64,000 nt of DNA from Planctobacterium marinum (GTDB lineage: Bacteria; Pseudomonadota; Gammaproteobacteria; Enterobacterales; Alteromonadaceae): positions 186,001-250,000 of the forward strand of contig NZ_JAJEWQ010000004.1 in the NCBI RefSeq assembly GCF_020687805.1, read 5' to 3'. Of this stretch, positions 17,581 to 26,321 are shown piece after piece. The notes under the pieces are model-generated. The model worked only from the letters and a program-made list of their open reading frames with translations. It was not told the DNA's origin and did not search any database. Position numbers and translations under genes: made by a program. Positions within the stretch are counted from its first letter, which is position 1. Every line of letters starts with the position of its first letter.

Positions 17581-18608
17581 TAAAGTTCACCTAATCCCTC
17601 AAGGAGCCTCTCACAACTTGGGGCCCAGAACTCTGACGGAAAGAAACCGGGAGATAAGGCAATCACAATATCATCGAGACTTGTTAGTATTGAGTGACTC
17701 CGTAAAGTCTCTGTTAGATTATCGATCTGTTCTAATACTTGAGGTAATGAAAGATCTAGTGGGCAAGGGTGAAGCACTGCATCACTATCTCCATCATAAC
17801 GGTTGCAAAAATAATCCATATCAATATGGAGAAGAAATGCTGTATCATTTTCCTCCACTTGAAGGTCTAGACCTTCGAGCCATACATCGAGGTCGTTTGT
17901 GAAACGATAGCGGCCATGTACTACTCCGTTGGACTTTGAGTTTAAAGCTGTTGTTTCCTCTAAGGTAACAGATGGTCGACGAGCATCTAAATTGAGCAAT
18001 ATATCAGGGGTTGTATCTAATCTAATAATAAAATCAGATGTATCCTTACATTTAGGAGGTTGACAAAGATGACGGACATCGGAATGTGGGACAAGATGTA
18101 AAAAGGGAGTAAGAAAGCTTCCCATTCCAAACGCACCACTTTCAATTGCATCTGAAACTGAATTAGGGTTTTCAAAATCTACAACTCGACCTGTTATAGG
18201 GTCTATCCAACCATTGGGGCTTATGAATACTCTGGGTGAACCAAGATCTTTGTGGTCGTCTACATGAAGCACTACAACGTTATTTTTTTCGGTATCCCGA
18301 TTAAACCATTCACTCCAACTTTCTAAAGTCCATGTGTCATTTAAAGATAGAAGCACACGACCTTTACGCTTGCGTGCCACAGCCATATCTTTAAATTGAA
18401 GCTCATTTCCCCACCACGAAAGACCTTCATTTAAACAAGGGTCAACATACCTATAAGGATCATTTGACCACTCTAATTCAAGTTGCCACTCATCCCCTAT
18501 TTGAGTTGCGATCGCATCTTTGTCACAAAAATAATCCCGGAGCTGCGCATGCCTGCGCAATTTGTCAGGCGATAATCGAGTCAGTGGAATGTAAATCAAC
18601 GAGTCCAT
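17580..18608 (-). CDS. UPF0489/arginase-fold enzyme, probable peptide arginase
   Basis: This encodes 342 residues. HVDDHKD (115-121) gives the D-x-H-x-D metal motif of arginase-fold enzymes and HIDMDYF (261-267) gives the second D-x-D motif. This arrangement is that of the UPF0489 group, to which the peptide arginase OspR belongs; OspR converts arginine in a precursor peptide to ornithine. The start overlaps the 3' end of the radical SAM gene by 44 bp, and the end overlaps the GNAT start. Together with an Arg-rich precursor two genes upstream, a peptide-modifying role is likely. A free-substrate ureohydrolase is the alternative. Confidence 0.72.
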   Translation of the reverse strand: MDSLIYIPLTRLSPDKLRRHAQLRDYFCDKDAIATQIGDEWQLELEWSNDPYRYVDPCLNEGLSWWGNELQFKDMAVARKRKGRVLLSLNDTWTLESWSEWFNRDTEKNNVVVLHVDDHKDLGSPRVFISPNGWIDPITGRVVDFENPNSVSDAIESGAFGMGSFLTPFLHLVPHSDVRHLCQPPKCKDTSDFIIRLDTTPDILLNLDARRPSVTLEETTALNSKSNGVVHGRYRFTNDLDVWLEGLDLQVEENDTAFLLHIDMDYFCNRYDGDSDAVLHPCPLDLSLPQVLEQIDNLTETLRSHSILTSLDDIVIALSPGFFPSEFWAPSCERLLEGLGEL

Positions 18609-20721
18609 TTGAACTATTTTCCTTAGATGCGAGCTTGAGTATATCCGCTAACTTCTGCCCAGTTTGTGTTAAAGGACATTGCTCCAAAGTATCAAATGCT
18701 TGCTTAAGACGACAGTCTGAATCAGCAATCTGATTTAGAGCTCGAGTACGAAGCCTGTTAGGACCACAGTCACGAACATATATCCAAAAGCGTCTCAGCT
18801 CAACGAATACAAAGACAGCATGATATAACCCTGAAGGAGGTCTAAGATCTTCGCGCCATGGGGAAATCACTAGTTTATCAGTTGGCTCAATAGTCTGAGC
18901 ATAGCGTTCGAACAAGTACAACTTCTGGTGACGATGCTCATGAATTAGGGAATCTGCTAGGTCGTAAGGGTCAATCAATCCCTCACCCTGAAATATTGAA
19001 ACATATAGGGTTCCAGGAACTGAGTTATCACTGAACGAGACAATCTTTCGTGGATCAGCCATTGGATCCCTAATAAATTGCACAGCGCGGCATGTTTCTA
19101 TCATTTCAGTTGCAAGTGCTGGACGCCACTTTTTTACAATATCCATAGCCTGCTTAACTAGTCCTTGGCCAGCCTTCGTAAGTTCACTTCCTTCAAATGT
19201 AATAGTTTTACCGAAAGGAGTTCGAAGCCAATAGTCGTTTCGACCTACATCCCAAGTGTCTTTCACACTGCCTTTGTCCAAGACTGATTGTAAAAAATCG
19301 AAATAATCAGGTGAGACATTAATTTCATGACCATCTAACGAGTACAGTCTCAACCCTTGTTTCTTAGCGTTTACGGCCTTAGACCAAGCAATCGCACCTG
19401 GACGACTTGCCAACAATTCTAATTTGCTTGGTGTTATCGACTTATTAATAAGCTCTAAAGCAATCTCCAAATCCTTAAATGACTCGGCGAATGCACCGTC
19501 GCGCAGTGAATCAAGCGAAGGCTTTGCTGTCTCGGCCAGTTCAAAGCTCTTAAGAGAAAACTCTTCGGGTAAAGAGCATGATACGACTTCGCCTCTCTCA
19601 GAAGACAAGAGTTCCTTCAATCGACTCTTAATGTGGTTTATTAGTCGTTTCATCTCTTCGCAGTAGACTGTCGGATTGATAAAACCATCTTTATTAAATC
19701 GGTGAGGTAAAGCCCCACCGCCACAAATATCAACAATATCACACGACTGGCAAACCTCAGCTAGCCCTTCTTTACGTAAATAACGTCGGTGCTGCTCTAT
19801 TGAAGGTGATAATGCTACTTCTGAAATCGCAGTATCAGATAGGCTACCTGTAAGCTTTGTAGCACCATCTTGAGTAACTTTCAAAACATCCAAATCGTGA
19901 TAGCTACCATCCGTTTCTATTGATAAAAGACTAACATCTCCAAAACCGAATGCATCTGTCCCAGAAGGCAACCCCGCACAAACATCTAACAATGATTCAA
20001 ACGTTCTCAACTTAATATGAGGGTACTTGTCCAACCATAAATCAAAAGCATCAACTAACCACTCCTGATAAACAGTTGGAGCTTGCCCTCTGTTTGGAGG
20101 TGGTCGAAGCCAATGGGCATCTGGTAGTAAAAAATCTAACTGAGGTATTTCAAATTGATCAAAATACTCAAAAAGTTCCTTAGAACTTGTGTATGCGTCA
20201 ATAACAGCGATTACTCCAGCAAAGATTGATGGATATTTTTGAAGCTTGAGCAACGCTTGTTCAGTCTCAACAAAACTAGACCGCCCTTTGCGGGTTAATC
20301 GATGTTTATCGTTAGCTGATTTCGGTCCATCTAAGCTGAGTGATATACCAATATCATTTTTCTCAAAAAGTCTCAGAGCTTCCTCAGTAAGCAGTACTCC
20401 ATTGGTTTGGATGCTAACATCTACAGGTATGTTACATGATTTGCGAAGCATGGTGGCGAAATCAACTATTGTTTGCGTTCCAGCCAATAGGGGTTCTCCG
20501 CCGTGAAAAATAACCGCACAACGAGTCAGACCACTTTGTAAAACATATTCTTGAAGACGATAAACAAATAATTCACGATGCTCCGCCGAAAGGAGTTTTG
20601 GCATAGAACGCCAACTCTGATCGGCGTGGTGATAGACATAACAGTAATCGCAATCAAGGTTACATCGTGAAGCGACTTTCACCAAAAATGATGAAAACTT
20701 AGTAACGCCCACTATACTCAT
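18565..20721 (-). CDS. radical SAM/SPASM peptide maturase fused to a HExxH domain (FxsB-like)
   Basis: This encodes 718 residues. The radical SAM cluster motif is CNLDCDYC (Cys20, Cys24, Cys27), with FHGGEPLL at 72-79. The SPASM cysteines lie near 324-354 (CQSC, DICGGG, NPTVYC). The C-terminal part carries LIHEHRHQ, with the HExxH motif at 594-598. This fusion resembles FxsB-type enzymes, whose radical SAM part forms cyclophane crosslinks on an aromatic residue and whose HExxH domain belongs to a family proposed or shown to hydroxylate beta carbons. The ATG follows the precursor stop with no gap (TAGATG), so the two are translated together. Confidence 0.85.
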   Translation of the reverse strand: MSIVGVTKFSSFLVKVASRCNLDCDYCYVYHHADQSWRSMPKLLSAEHRELFVYRLQEYVLQSGLTRCAVIFHGGEPLLAGTQTIVDFATMLRKSCNIPVDVSIQTNGVLLTEEALRLFEKNDIGISLSLDGPKSANDKHRLTRKGRSSFVETEQALLKLQKYPSIFAGVIAVIDAYTSSKELFEYFDQFEIPQLDFLLPDAHWLRPPPNRGQAPTVYQEWLVDAFDLWLDKYPHIKLRTFESLLDVCAGLPSGTDAFGFGDVSLLSIETDGSYHDLDVLKVTQDGATKLTGSLSDTAISEVALSPSIEQHRRYLRKEGLAEVCQSCDIVDICGGGALPHRFNKDGFINPTVYCEEMKRLINHIKSRLKELLSSERGEVVSCSLPEEFSLKSFELAETAKPSLDSLRDGAFAESFKDLEIALELINKSITPSKLELLASRPGAIAWSKAVNAKKQGLRLYSLDGHEINVSPDYFDFLQSVLDKGSVKDTWDVGRNDYWLRTPFGKTITFEGSELTKAGQGLVKQAMDIVKKWRPALATEMIETCRAVQFIRDPMADPRKIVSFSDNSVPGTLYVSIFQGEGLIDPYDLADSLIHEHRHQKLYLFERYAQTIEPTDKLVISPWREDLRPPSGLYHAVFVFVELRRFWIYVRDCGPNRLRTRALNQIADSDCRLKQAFDTLEQCPLTQTGQKLADILKLASKENSSNGLVDLHSTDSIIA

Positions 20722-20904
20722 CTAAGAGCGATTATGGCGATGGTGCATGCGGTCGTAACTGGTGATAACTTGGCTGGCATCTGATTCTGCTATTACACGA
20801 AAACGCAGACGCTGAATTGCAGGGTTGGAACTTTTCCCTTTTGTTAATCCTTGGCGAATCTCTGATTCGGTCGACTCTTCAATCTTAAGTGTTGCAGATG
20901 ACAT
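20722..20904 (-). CDS. RiPP precursor peptide, 60 aa, core SYDRMHHRHNRS
   Basis: Small basic peptide encoded directly before the radical SAM gene. The preferred start is ATG 20904-20902, with GGAG six bases upstream; an in-frame ATG at 20916 has no ribosome site, since GGAG lies inside its first codons. The leader (about 1-45) is mixed charged with helical potential (LKIEESTESEIRQGL). The C terminus SYDRMHHRHNRS holds one Tyr, three Arg, four His residues counting all positions from Met onward (HH, H) less one, that is three, and one Asn. Tyr49 is the likeliest aromatic crosslink site, and the arginines are candidate arginase or methyltransferase substrates. No family was confirmed. Confidence 0.75.
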   Translation of the reverse strand: MSSATLKIEESTESEIRQGLTKGKSSNPAIQRLRFRVIAESDASQVITSYDRMHHRHNRS

Positions 20905-20944
20905 GTGATACTCCATTATATATTTTTTTTAGCAACTCACCTGA

Positions 20945-20973
20945 GTATTACATAAATTTCCAATAAACCACAA
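20945..20973 (-). promoter_or_regulatory. candidate sigma-70 promoter of the RiPP operon
   Basis: On the minus strand TTGTGG (20973-20968) and TAATAC (20950-20945) are separated by 17 bp, about 40 bp upstream of the precursor start. It is the best promoter-like pair in the 201-bp gap between the helicase gene's 3' end and the precursor. Confidence 0.4.
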
Positions 20974-21117
20974 GATGGTAGTGTAGAAGTTTTAATCAAA
21001 ATTAAGCCTCCCAACTAAGTTCAACTCAGTACGGCTCAATTTATCTGTGTTTTAAAAGAATCATCATCTTCGCTGCTACCTTTTGAGCAAAATCAAGTTC
21101 TATAAATCTTAATTTAT

Positions 21118-23778
21118 TTAGGCGTAAAATTTCTGATCATAGTAACGCGACACAGAATCCGTTCCCGTTCTATTGAGAAACCAAAAACAACGTTTTTTTG
21201 CTCTAGTAATCGCTACATAACAAAGCCTGATTGCCTCGTCATTTTGCGCTCTTTTGTATGTTTTCTCTAGTTTTCTGATACCAGAATAAGCATAACAGGC
21301 ATCTTTGATAGGGTGACTGTCAGGTGGCGCGATGTCTCCAATAATGAACACTGTTGAGCTCTCAAGGCCTTTACTTGCATGAATCGTCAGCACTTTTACG
21401 TCTGAATGACCATACTCATCAACCTTCTTCCATTCTGCCAGGCGTGAATTAAACAAATCATTTCCACTTTCATTGACTAATCTGCGTGATTTGGTGAGTA
21501 ATAACACGGGGAGATTACCGGTTTTTCTCGCCAGCTCAATTTCATTGTCCACCGCTGCGACCAATTGTTCGTAATTGATACTTGTTTTATTTGAGTTATC
21601 GCCTGCATTTGGGTCATCTATCTGTCGGTATATCTTGAACTCACTGTCGGTGGACGAATTTGCTTCCCCCTTGGCCAAATAATCCCTGGATTTACACGCT
21701 GTAAGTCCTACGAGGCATTTATCTGCGGCTTGCAGAATTTTTCGGTGACTGCGGTAATTCTCAATAATAGAGAGTTTCCTGAATTTGTCTGTACCCGGGA
21801 AAAACAAATTAAAATGATTAATAAAACACGGAGAACTGCCGCGCCAACTGTATATTGCTTGCTTTTCATCACCAACACACATTAGAGAGCCAGTGTTTTC
21901 CCTGAACTCCATAATTTCGGAGATTTGTTTTTCTCTGGCAGTATCGTTCATTGTGTTGAGTTGCTTTAAAGTGGTGATGAAGTCGATAATATTTTTCGAT
22001 ATGTCCTGAAACTCATCTATGAGCAAATGTGAAATTTTATCCAGGCGGAAATTTTCTTTGCGCAGCTTCATTGCCACTTCAGTATCGATGTTCCGTAGTT
22101 CATAGAAGATTCGTTCGAATGTTACAGAGTTTGCCTCTTCGCAATATTCTTCAAAGAACTCCTGAAACTCTCTGGCTGCTTTCATGAAAACAATATCGTT
22201 TGGCGTGCACTCTTTGAATAGTGTTGATACCTGATGTTCTGGTAGGTCAGCCAATCGTTTTCCCAAAGAGTACAGGAAGTCACTGTATTCTTTAAACTTG
22301 GCGAAAATAGGGACTGGCTCTTTGGCTGGCAGGTCGCCTGCGCAGGTATAATCAAACGGGTGATTAATTTGCATGTTGTTTAACGCTTCACTCTCCAGCT
22401 CTTCAAGTCTTATTAATCGATTGAGATCGCGAATATTGTCAACATAAACAAAACTTTCCGGTGCCTTCAGCCAGAGTAATTTAGCGCGATTGAAGATGAT
22501 TGGTGACACTTTTTGTTTCATTTTTTCATCAAAAAACATGCCTCCAAAATCTTCACCAGGGGCACCCAAGGACACATTGGCATTCAGGTTTGGCAGAAAC
22601 AGCTGGAATTGGATACCGACTCCATCGATTTCTTTTCGTACTGCTTTACCGTATTTCGATATGATTTCATCGTATCTGACTTCGAGATTATCTTTCCACC
22701 ATTGGTTAAACATCGGAATCAATTGATTTTCATAAAATCCAACGTATTTGTAATCTTTGTATTCTGATGGTGGGTTCTTGCAATTTCTTAAACTCGCAAT
22801 ATGTAGAGAGGTTATATAACCTCTGAACTTGTCAGATTTACCATACAGCTTCTTGTATGCCACGTTAAGTTGATAGCTTAGGGATGAATCATTATCCGTC
22901 TTTCTTTTTTTTTGTCCTTTTTCCATAGCCATTGGATTCTCTATATCTGAACCGTATTGGTCTTCCGGATCAATAGTGGGCATTCCATCGGGGAACAGTA
23001 ATTGTCGTGAACCCTGTGATATTTGTCTGTTCACTTCATACGCAACAGAATGAAAGGTCCGAACGATGGAACGAGCAACCTCTTCATCAAGTGGCATGGC
23101 TGGATTTCTTTTGAGATATAGCTCTTTAAGTTTGTCTATAAAGTCTAGTTTCGATTCGTTGGTGAAAGTCATCACTGAGATCTTTTCAAGAGGAATGTGA
23201 ACAACTTGATTAAGGAACAAAACGCGGCAACATAGAGTTGTACTTTTTCCTGCTCCGGCGCCGGCCAGCACATTTACAGCAGTGTGTTTACAGAAAAGGA
23301 CTTTTCTCTGTCGCCTGTTTAGTTTGATTTTACTCTTTTTCATCCAGCGAAGAAATTCAGCGGCTTCCGAATCATCGAAATTCATAAACTCCTGATGCAA
23401 TACTGGATTAGGATCCCTTGTTCGGCCTATATCGGTATGTTTATAGTTAATTTTATTTAGCATCCGAAATAGTTTGTCAGTCCATTCAGCTTTCTTTTTC
23501 TCCAGTGTTTCAATATGGTCCTCTTTCAATGTTTTTATTTCTCGATCATATTCCTTTTTTAGTTCCTCAATTTCCTCGTTATGCTTGTTCTGTTGGGTAA
23601 TAAGCACAGTTATGGCATTGTGTTTAAATTTGTCAAAATAGGTTTTGCTTAAGAGGCCTGTCAGGCTCCCAAGGATAGTACGAATCATTCCAGAGCGAGG
23701 AATGGCATCTTGAATTAATTGGTCAGGCAAGACTGAATCTTTTTTAGTTTCAGAGGCTTTGTCAGTCTTTTGATTCAT
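21118..23778 (-). CDS. UvrD/Rep-type superfamily 1 helicase with N-terminal coiled coil
   Basis: This encodes 886 residues. An N-terminal extension has a charged coiled coil at about 62-105. The SF1A motifs follow in order: Walker A AGAGAGKST (172-180), Walker B LLIDEFQDIS, motif III GDEKQAIYSWRGSSP, motif V VLTIHASKGLE and motif VI LCYVAITRAKKR near the end. It is therefore an ATP-driven 3'-5' DNA translocase or helicase. Its start overlaps the stop of the upstream gene (TAATG), so the two are coupled. The long insertion (about 250-480) and the unusual partner set it apart from housekeeping UvrD. A defence or element-maintenance role is inferred. Confidence 0.85.
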   Translation of the reverse strand: MNQKTDKASETKKDSVLPDQLIQDAIPRSGMIRTILGSLTGLLSKTYFDKFKHNAITVLITQQNKHNEEIEELKKEYDREIKTLKEDHIETLEKKKAEWTDKLFRMLNKINYKHTDIGRTRDPNPVLHQEFMNFDDSEAAEFLRWMKKSKIKLNRRQRKVLFCKHTAVNVLAGAGAGKSTTLCCRVLFLNQVVHIPLEKISVMTFTNESKLDFIDKLKELYLKRNPAMPLDEEVARSIVRTFHSVAYEVNRQISQGSRQLLFPDGMPTIDPEDQYGSDIENPMAMEKGQKKRKTDNDSSLSYQLNVAYKKLYGKSDKFRGYITSLHIASLRNCKNPPSEYKDYKYVGFYENQLIPMFNQWWKDNLEVRYDEIISKYGKAVRKEIDGVGIQFQLFLPNLNANVSLGAPGEDFGGMFFDEKMKQKVSPIIFNRAKLLWLKAPESFVYVDNIRDLNRLIRLEELESEALNNMQINHPFDYTCAGDLPAKEPVPIFAKFKEYSDFLYSLGKRLADLPEHQVSTLFKECTPNDIVFMKAAREFQEFFEEYCEEANSVTFERIFYELRNIDTEVAMKLRKENFRLDKISHLLIDEFQDISKNIIDFITTLKQLNTMNDTAREKQISEIMEFRENTGSLMCVGDEKQAIYSWRGSSPCFINHFNLFFPGTDKFRKLSIIENYRSHRKILQAADKCLVGLTACKSRDYLAKGEANSSTDSEFKIYRQIDDPNAGDNSNKTSINYEQLVAAVDNEIELARKTGNLPVLLLTKSRRLVNESGNDLFNSRLAEWKKVDEYGHSDVKVLTIHASKGLESSTVFIIGDIAPPDSHPIKDACYAYSGIRKLEKTYKRAQNDEAIRLCYVAITRAKKRCFWFLNRTGTDSVSRYYDQKFYA

Positions 23779-25649
23779 TAATTCAGGTCCATTAGTTGAA
23801 GTAGCTTATCGTACATTGCGTCTGTGTATGTGCCTTGCTCTATGTGATCATTAACAGGATGTTTAAACGCTTTTAATTCCGAACCCTCAAAATATCGACT
23901 CGCTTCGTCTTTTTTAAGGATGCCTCTAGACCGGACAAGTTCACGCATGAGTGCTTCTAACTGCCATTTGGTTATTGAGTTGGATGAATGGTTAGTTATC
24001 CTTATACCTGACAGTTGATTTTCTTCTTTCCATTTATCATTTTCCTTGGTAATTCTGCGTTCCTGTTCAATAAACACGTATTCAGCTGAAGGGGTCACCA
24101 CACGAATCACAATTGCTTCTCGGTTGGATTTTCGGCTAATAGTGGTTGATACATCATGTCTATCTACCTGATGCCATGTAGACCAACGCTCATCGGAAAT
24201 TTTTACTGCGGGATAACATGATCTTGCGGAATTAGAGGATTTTAGCCTTTCATTCAGTTTAATAAGTTTGACAGTGAGCACATGGGGGTGTTGATGAAGC
24301 AGACTGGCGGCATTATAAAACAACCTCAGTCTGTCAACTTTTCGGGAGAACAGGAATGGTTCGTTTTTTCGTTCGGTAGAGTCAAATTCGCCGCCATCTG
24401 CGAAGATTCCGGGGCCTGTATTTCCAGTAGAATGGCCTCCCCCGGTGTTTATGTTTGTTATATCTTGTGTATCACCGGGAGGCGTATAGAAATCGTTGTT
24501 TTCTTTATGTTCCACTTGGCGTTGTTTTGTAATTTTGACACGATGTAAATCGTCCAGGTCAGCACCTTCTCTCGCCTGGAATAATGTATCTTCGACTGAG
24601 TTATTATTTTCTTCATCAGGAGCGAGTTCTGGCTCCTGGACAAGGTTTGGTCTCTTTTTTCTTGGTGGTGTCCCGGCTTTATTAGGTATTTGTCCTCGAG
24701 ATGGCTTTCCTGGTCTTTTGTCACCGGGATTATCCCTGAAATACTCTAACTCACTGAAAGGCAATGGAGCTGAACAGGACAATATTTCAAATGCAAGGAA
24801 TGTCCATAGGCTTTCGCCGCGCTTAATCCACTGACCTCGCAGATTTAAATCCGTTTTTGCTTTGAAAGGAAAACATGTTTTTGGTGATAAAAATTGTTTT
24901 TCAAATTGAGAAGATTGTAATGCGAGGCTCTCACTGACTTTTTTGGCTGCCGCATTTGCTGCAGGGTCAAATGCGATTCGGGCAACCTCGGCCGCAGCCA
25001 CATCGTGCGTTTTTGTTTTTAAATGGACATATGCTTTGCCAGATGCATCGATGTGGCTCTTGGAAGGATCAAAGATTTCATCCAGAACCATGCCAAACTG
25101 AAAAAGTTTGCGAAAAACATAAGAGCATTTAGAGAAATACGCTTGAAGGATGACGTAATGCGGGATGAGAATTACTGTGTTATGTGAAAAATCAATTAGT
25201 TCACAGTTAATGCGTGGACAATGTGAGTGAAAAGAGTGCTCAGAAAAAGGTAGATAAAAGTTCCCTTCTTTATCTTTCGCACTGGTAACAATCGGACCAA
25301 TTGAATCCTTTGGTATTTCAATATTCTCAAATACTTTTTCTCGATAGTGCGCGTTATATTCAGGTAACAGGCTTCCGTTGTGCCATATATCTCCAAGTCG
25401 CAATGCACACAGATATTCTATGGGAACTTTCACTTTACTTAGCACTGGTTCATATGAACGTTTCATGTTCCATATGTTTGATGAACCAAGGGAGTCTTTT
25501 AGTCGTGCCATTGTGACATCTATAAAGGGCTCCGAGAATCTATCTCCAAACCCATTGGCATAGTCCATGTAACCAAACCAACACACGCGCCAATAGCCGT
25601 CATCACCGTTCGTTAACTTTCTAAAACTAAACTCCGCTCTTTCAGACAT
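23778..25649 (-). CDS. TnsE-like protein paired with the helicase
   Basis: This encodes 623 residues in three parts: an N-terminal region (1-290), a low-complexity Pro/Lys/Gly-rich linker (about 300-420) and a C-terminal domain (about 430-623). By memory comparison with Tn7 TnsE, collinear points are IPHYVILQAYF near 165, EYVFIE and LSGIRI in the C-terminal domain, a W...R.LVRSRG stretch, and KHPVNDH near the end (TnsE has EFVLLE, LSG, TW and NHP). Tn7 TnsE steers transposition to lagging-strand DNA on mobile plasmids. Here the gene is far from tnsABC and coupled to a helicase, so the role may differ. The resemblance is weak and needs profile comparison. Confidence 0.5.
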   Translation of the reverse strand: MSERAEFSFRKLTNGDDGYWRVCWFGYMDYANGFGDRFSEPFIDVTMARLKDSLGSSNIWNMKRSYEPVLSKVKVPIEYLCALRLGDIWHNGSLLPEYNAHYREKVFENIEIPKDSIGPIVTSAKDKEGNFYLPFSEHSFHSHCPRINCELIDFSHNTVILIPHYVILQAYFSKCSYVFRKLFQFGMVLDEIFDPSKSHIDASGKAYVHLKTKTHDVAAAEVARIAFDPAANAAAKKVSESLALQSSQFEKQFLSPKTCFPFKAKTDLNLRGQWIKRGESLWTFLAFEILSCSAPLPFSELEYFRDNPGDKRPGKPSRGQIPNKAGTPPRKKRPNLVQEPELAPDEENNNSVEDTLFQAREGADLDDLHRVKITKQRQVEHKENNDFYTPPGDTQDITNINTGGGHSTGNTGPGIFADGGEFDSTERKNEPFLFSRKVDRLRLFYNAASLLHQHPHVLTVKLIKLNERLKSSNSARSCYPAVKISDERWSTWHQVDRHDVSTTISRKSNREAIVIRVVTPSAEYVFIEQERRITKENDKWKEENQLSGIRITNHSSNSITKWQLEALMRELVRSRGILKKDEASRYFEGSELKAFKHPVNDHIEQGTYTDAMYDKLLQLMDLN

Positions 25650-25956
25650 TGGCCGTTCTTTCCTGCCCTTATGGTTTAATAATGCAAAACCTATCCATTA
25701 CATTATAAACATGTGGTAACAGTACAAAGTGCGGTGTTATTGTTTAAATTCAACTAGCGATGTGCATATTTACGACCTAATGGTGAATCATCTGATACAT
25801 TAAGTATTTTCAGCGCTAGAGAAGAAGGCCGATTTCAGCGAGAAAAACTACAGTAGCCCTGTGGAAAATGAGTGAGTGTTTCAGAAGTAAAAATAAGAGT
25901 TAAGCTGTCGAATAAATGATAGTGCAAAGTTCAAGCTATAAAATTGAAGGGTACAT
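25650..25956. promoter_or_regulatory. 307-bp divergent intergenic region
   Basis: It separates the minus-strand TnsE-like/helicase operon from the plus-strand GAPS6-like pair, so it should hold both promoters. A TATAAA hexamer about 20 bp before the 25957 start could be a -10 element, but no good -35 accompanies it. AAGGG precedes the ATG by five bases. No operator repeat stood out. Confidence 0.35.
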
Positions 25957-26319
25957 ATGGAATTTTTAACAGCGGCAGTACTGTCAGGAATCATCTATGA
26001 CGGTATAAAGGCAGGGGCCACCCTGAGCGGTGATTTCTTAAAAACAAAATTGAAAAACTGGTTGGTTTCAGACGAACAGATCACGGAAATGCTAAAGAGA
26101 TTGAAAGAGGCTGGCATAAACGGCGACCTCGGTGAACACGCCATTGAGAGAAAAATAAATCAAAGTGAAGACTTGCTAAACTTACTGAGATCAATACCGG
26201 CTTCAACAACTGAAATAAAGGTAAGTCAGTCATCAGAAATAGGCAATAATGTATATATCCAGGGAAATGGAAATGTGACGGTTGGCGGCATCACAGTTAA
26301 CAAGAGGGATAATAAATAA
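25957..26319 (+). CDS. GapS6a-like small component of a two-gene defence system
   Basis: This encodes 120 residues: a hydrophobic and amphipathic N terminus (MEFLTAAVLSGIIYDGIKAGA), a helical middle (about 30-85) and a strand-rich tail with SSEIGNNVYIQGNGNVTVGG (about 91-110). I recognise the size, the N terminus and the large downstream partner as GapS6a, first component of the GAPS6 anti-phage pair found on mobile islands. The identification is from memory, without alignment. It has a good ribosome site and is followed after 2 bp by the large gene. Biochemical function is unknown. Confidence 0.6.
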   Translation: MEFLTAAVLSGIIYDGIKAGATLSGDFLKTKLKNWLVSDEQITEMLKRLKEAGINGDLGEHAIERKINQSEDLLNLLRSIPASTTEIKVSQSSEIGNNVYIQGNGNVTVGGITVNKRDNK

Positions 26320-26321
26320 GA

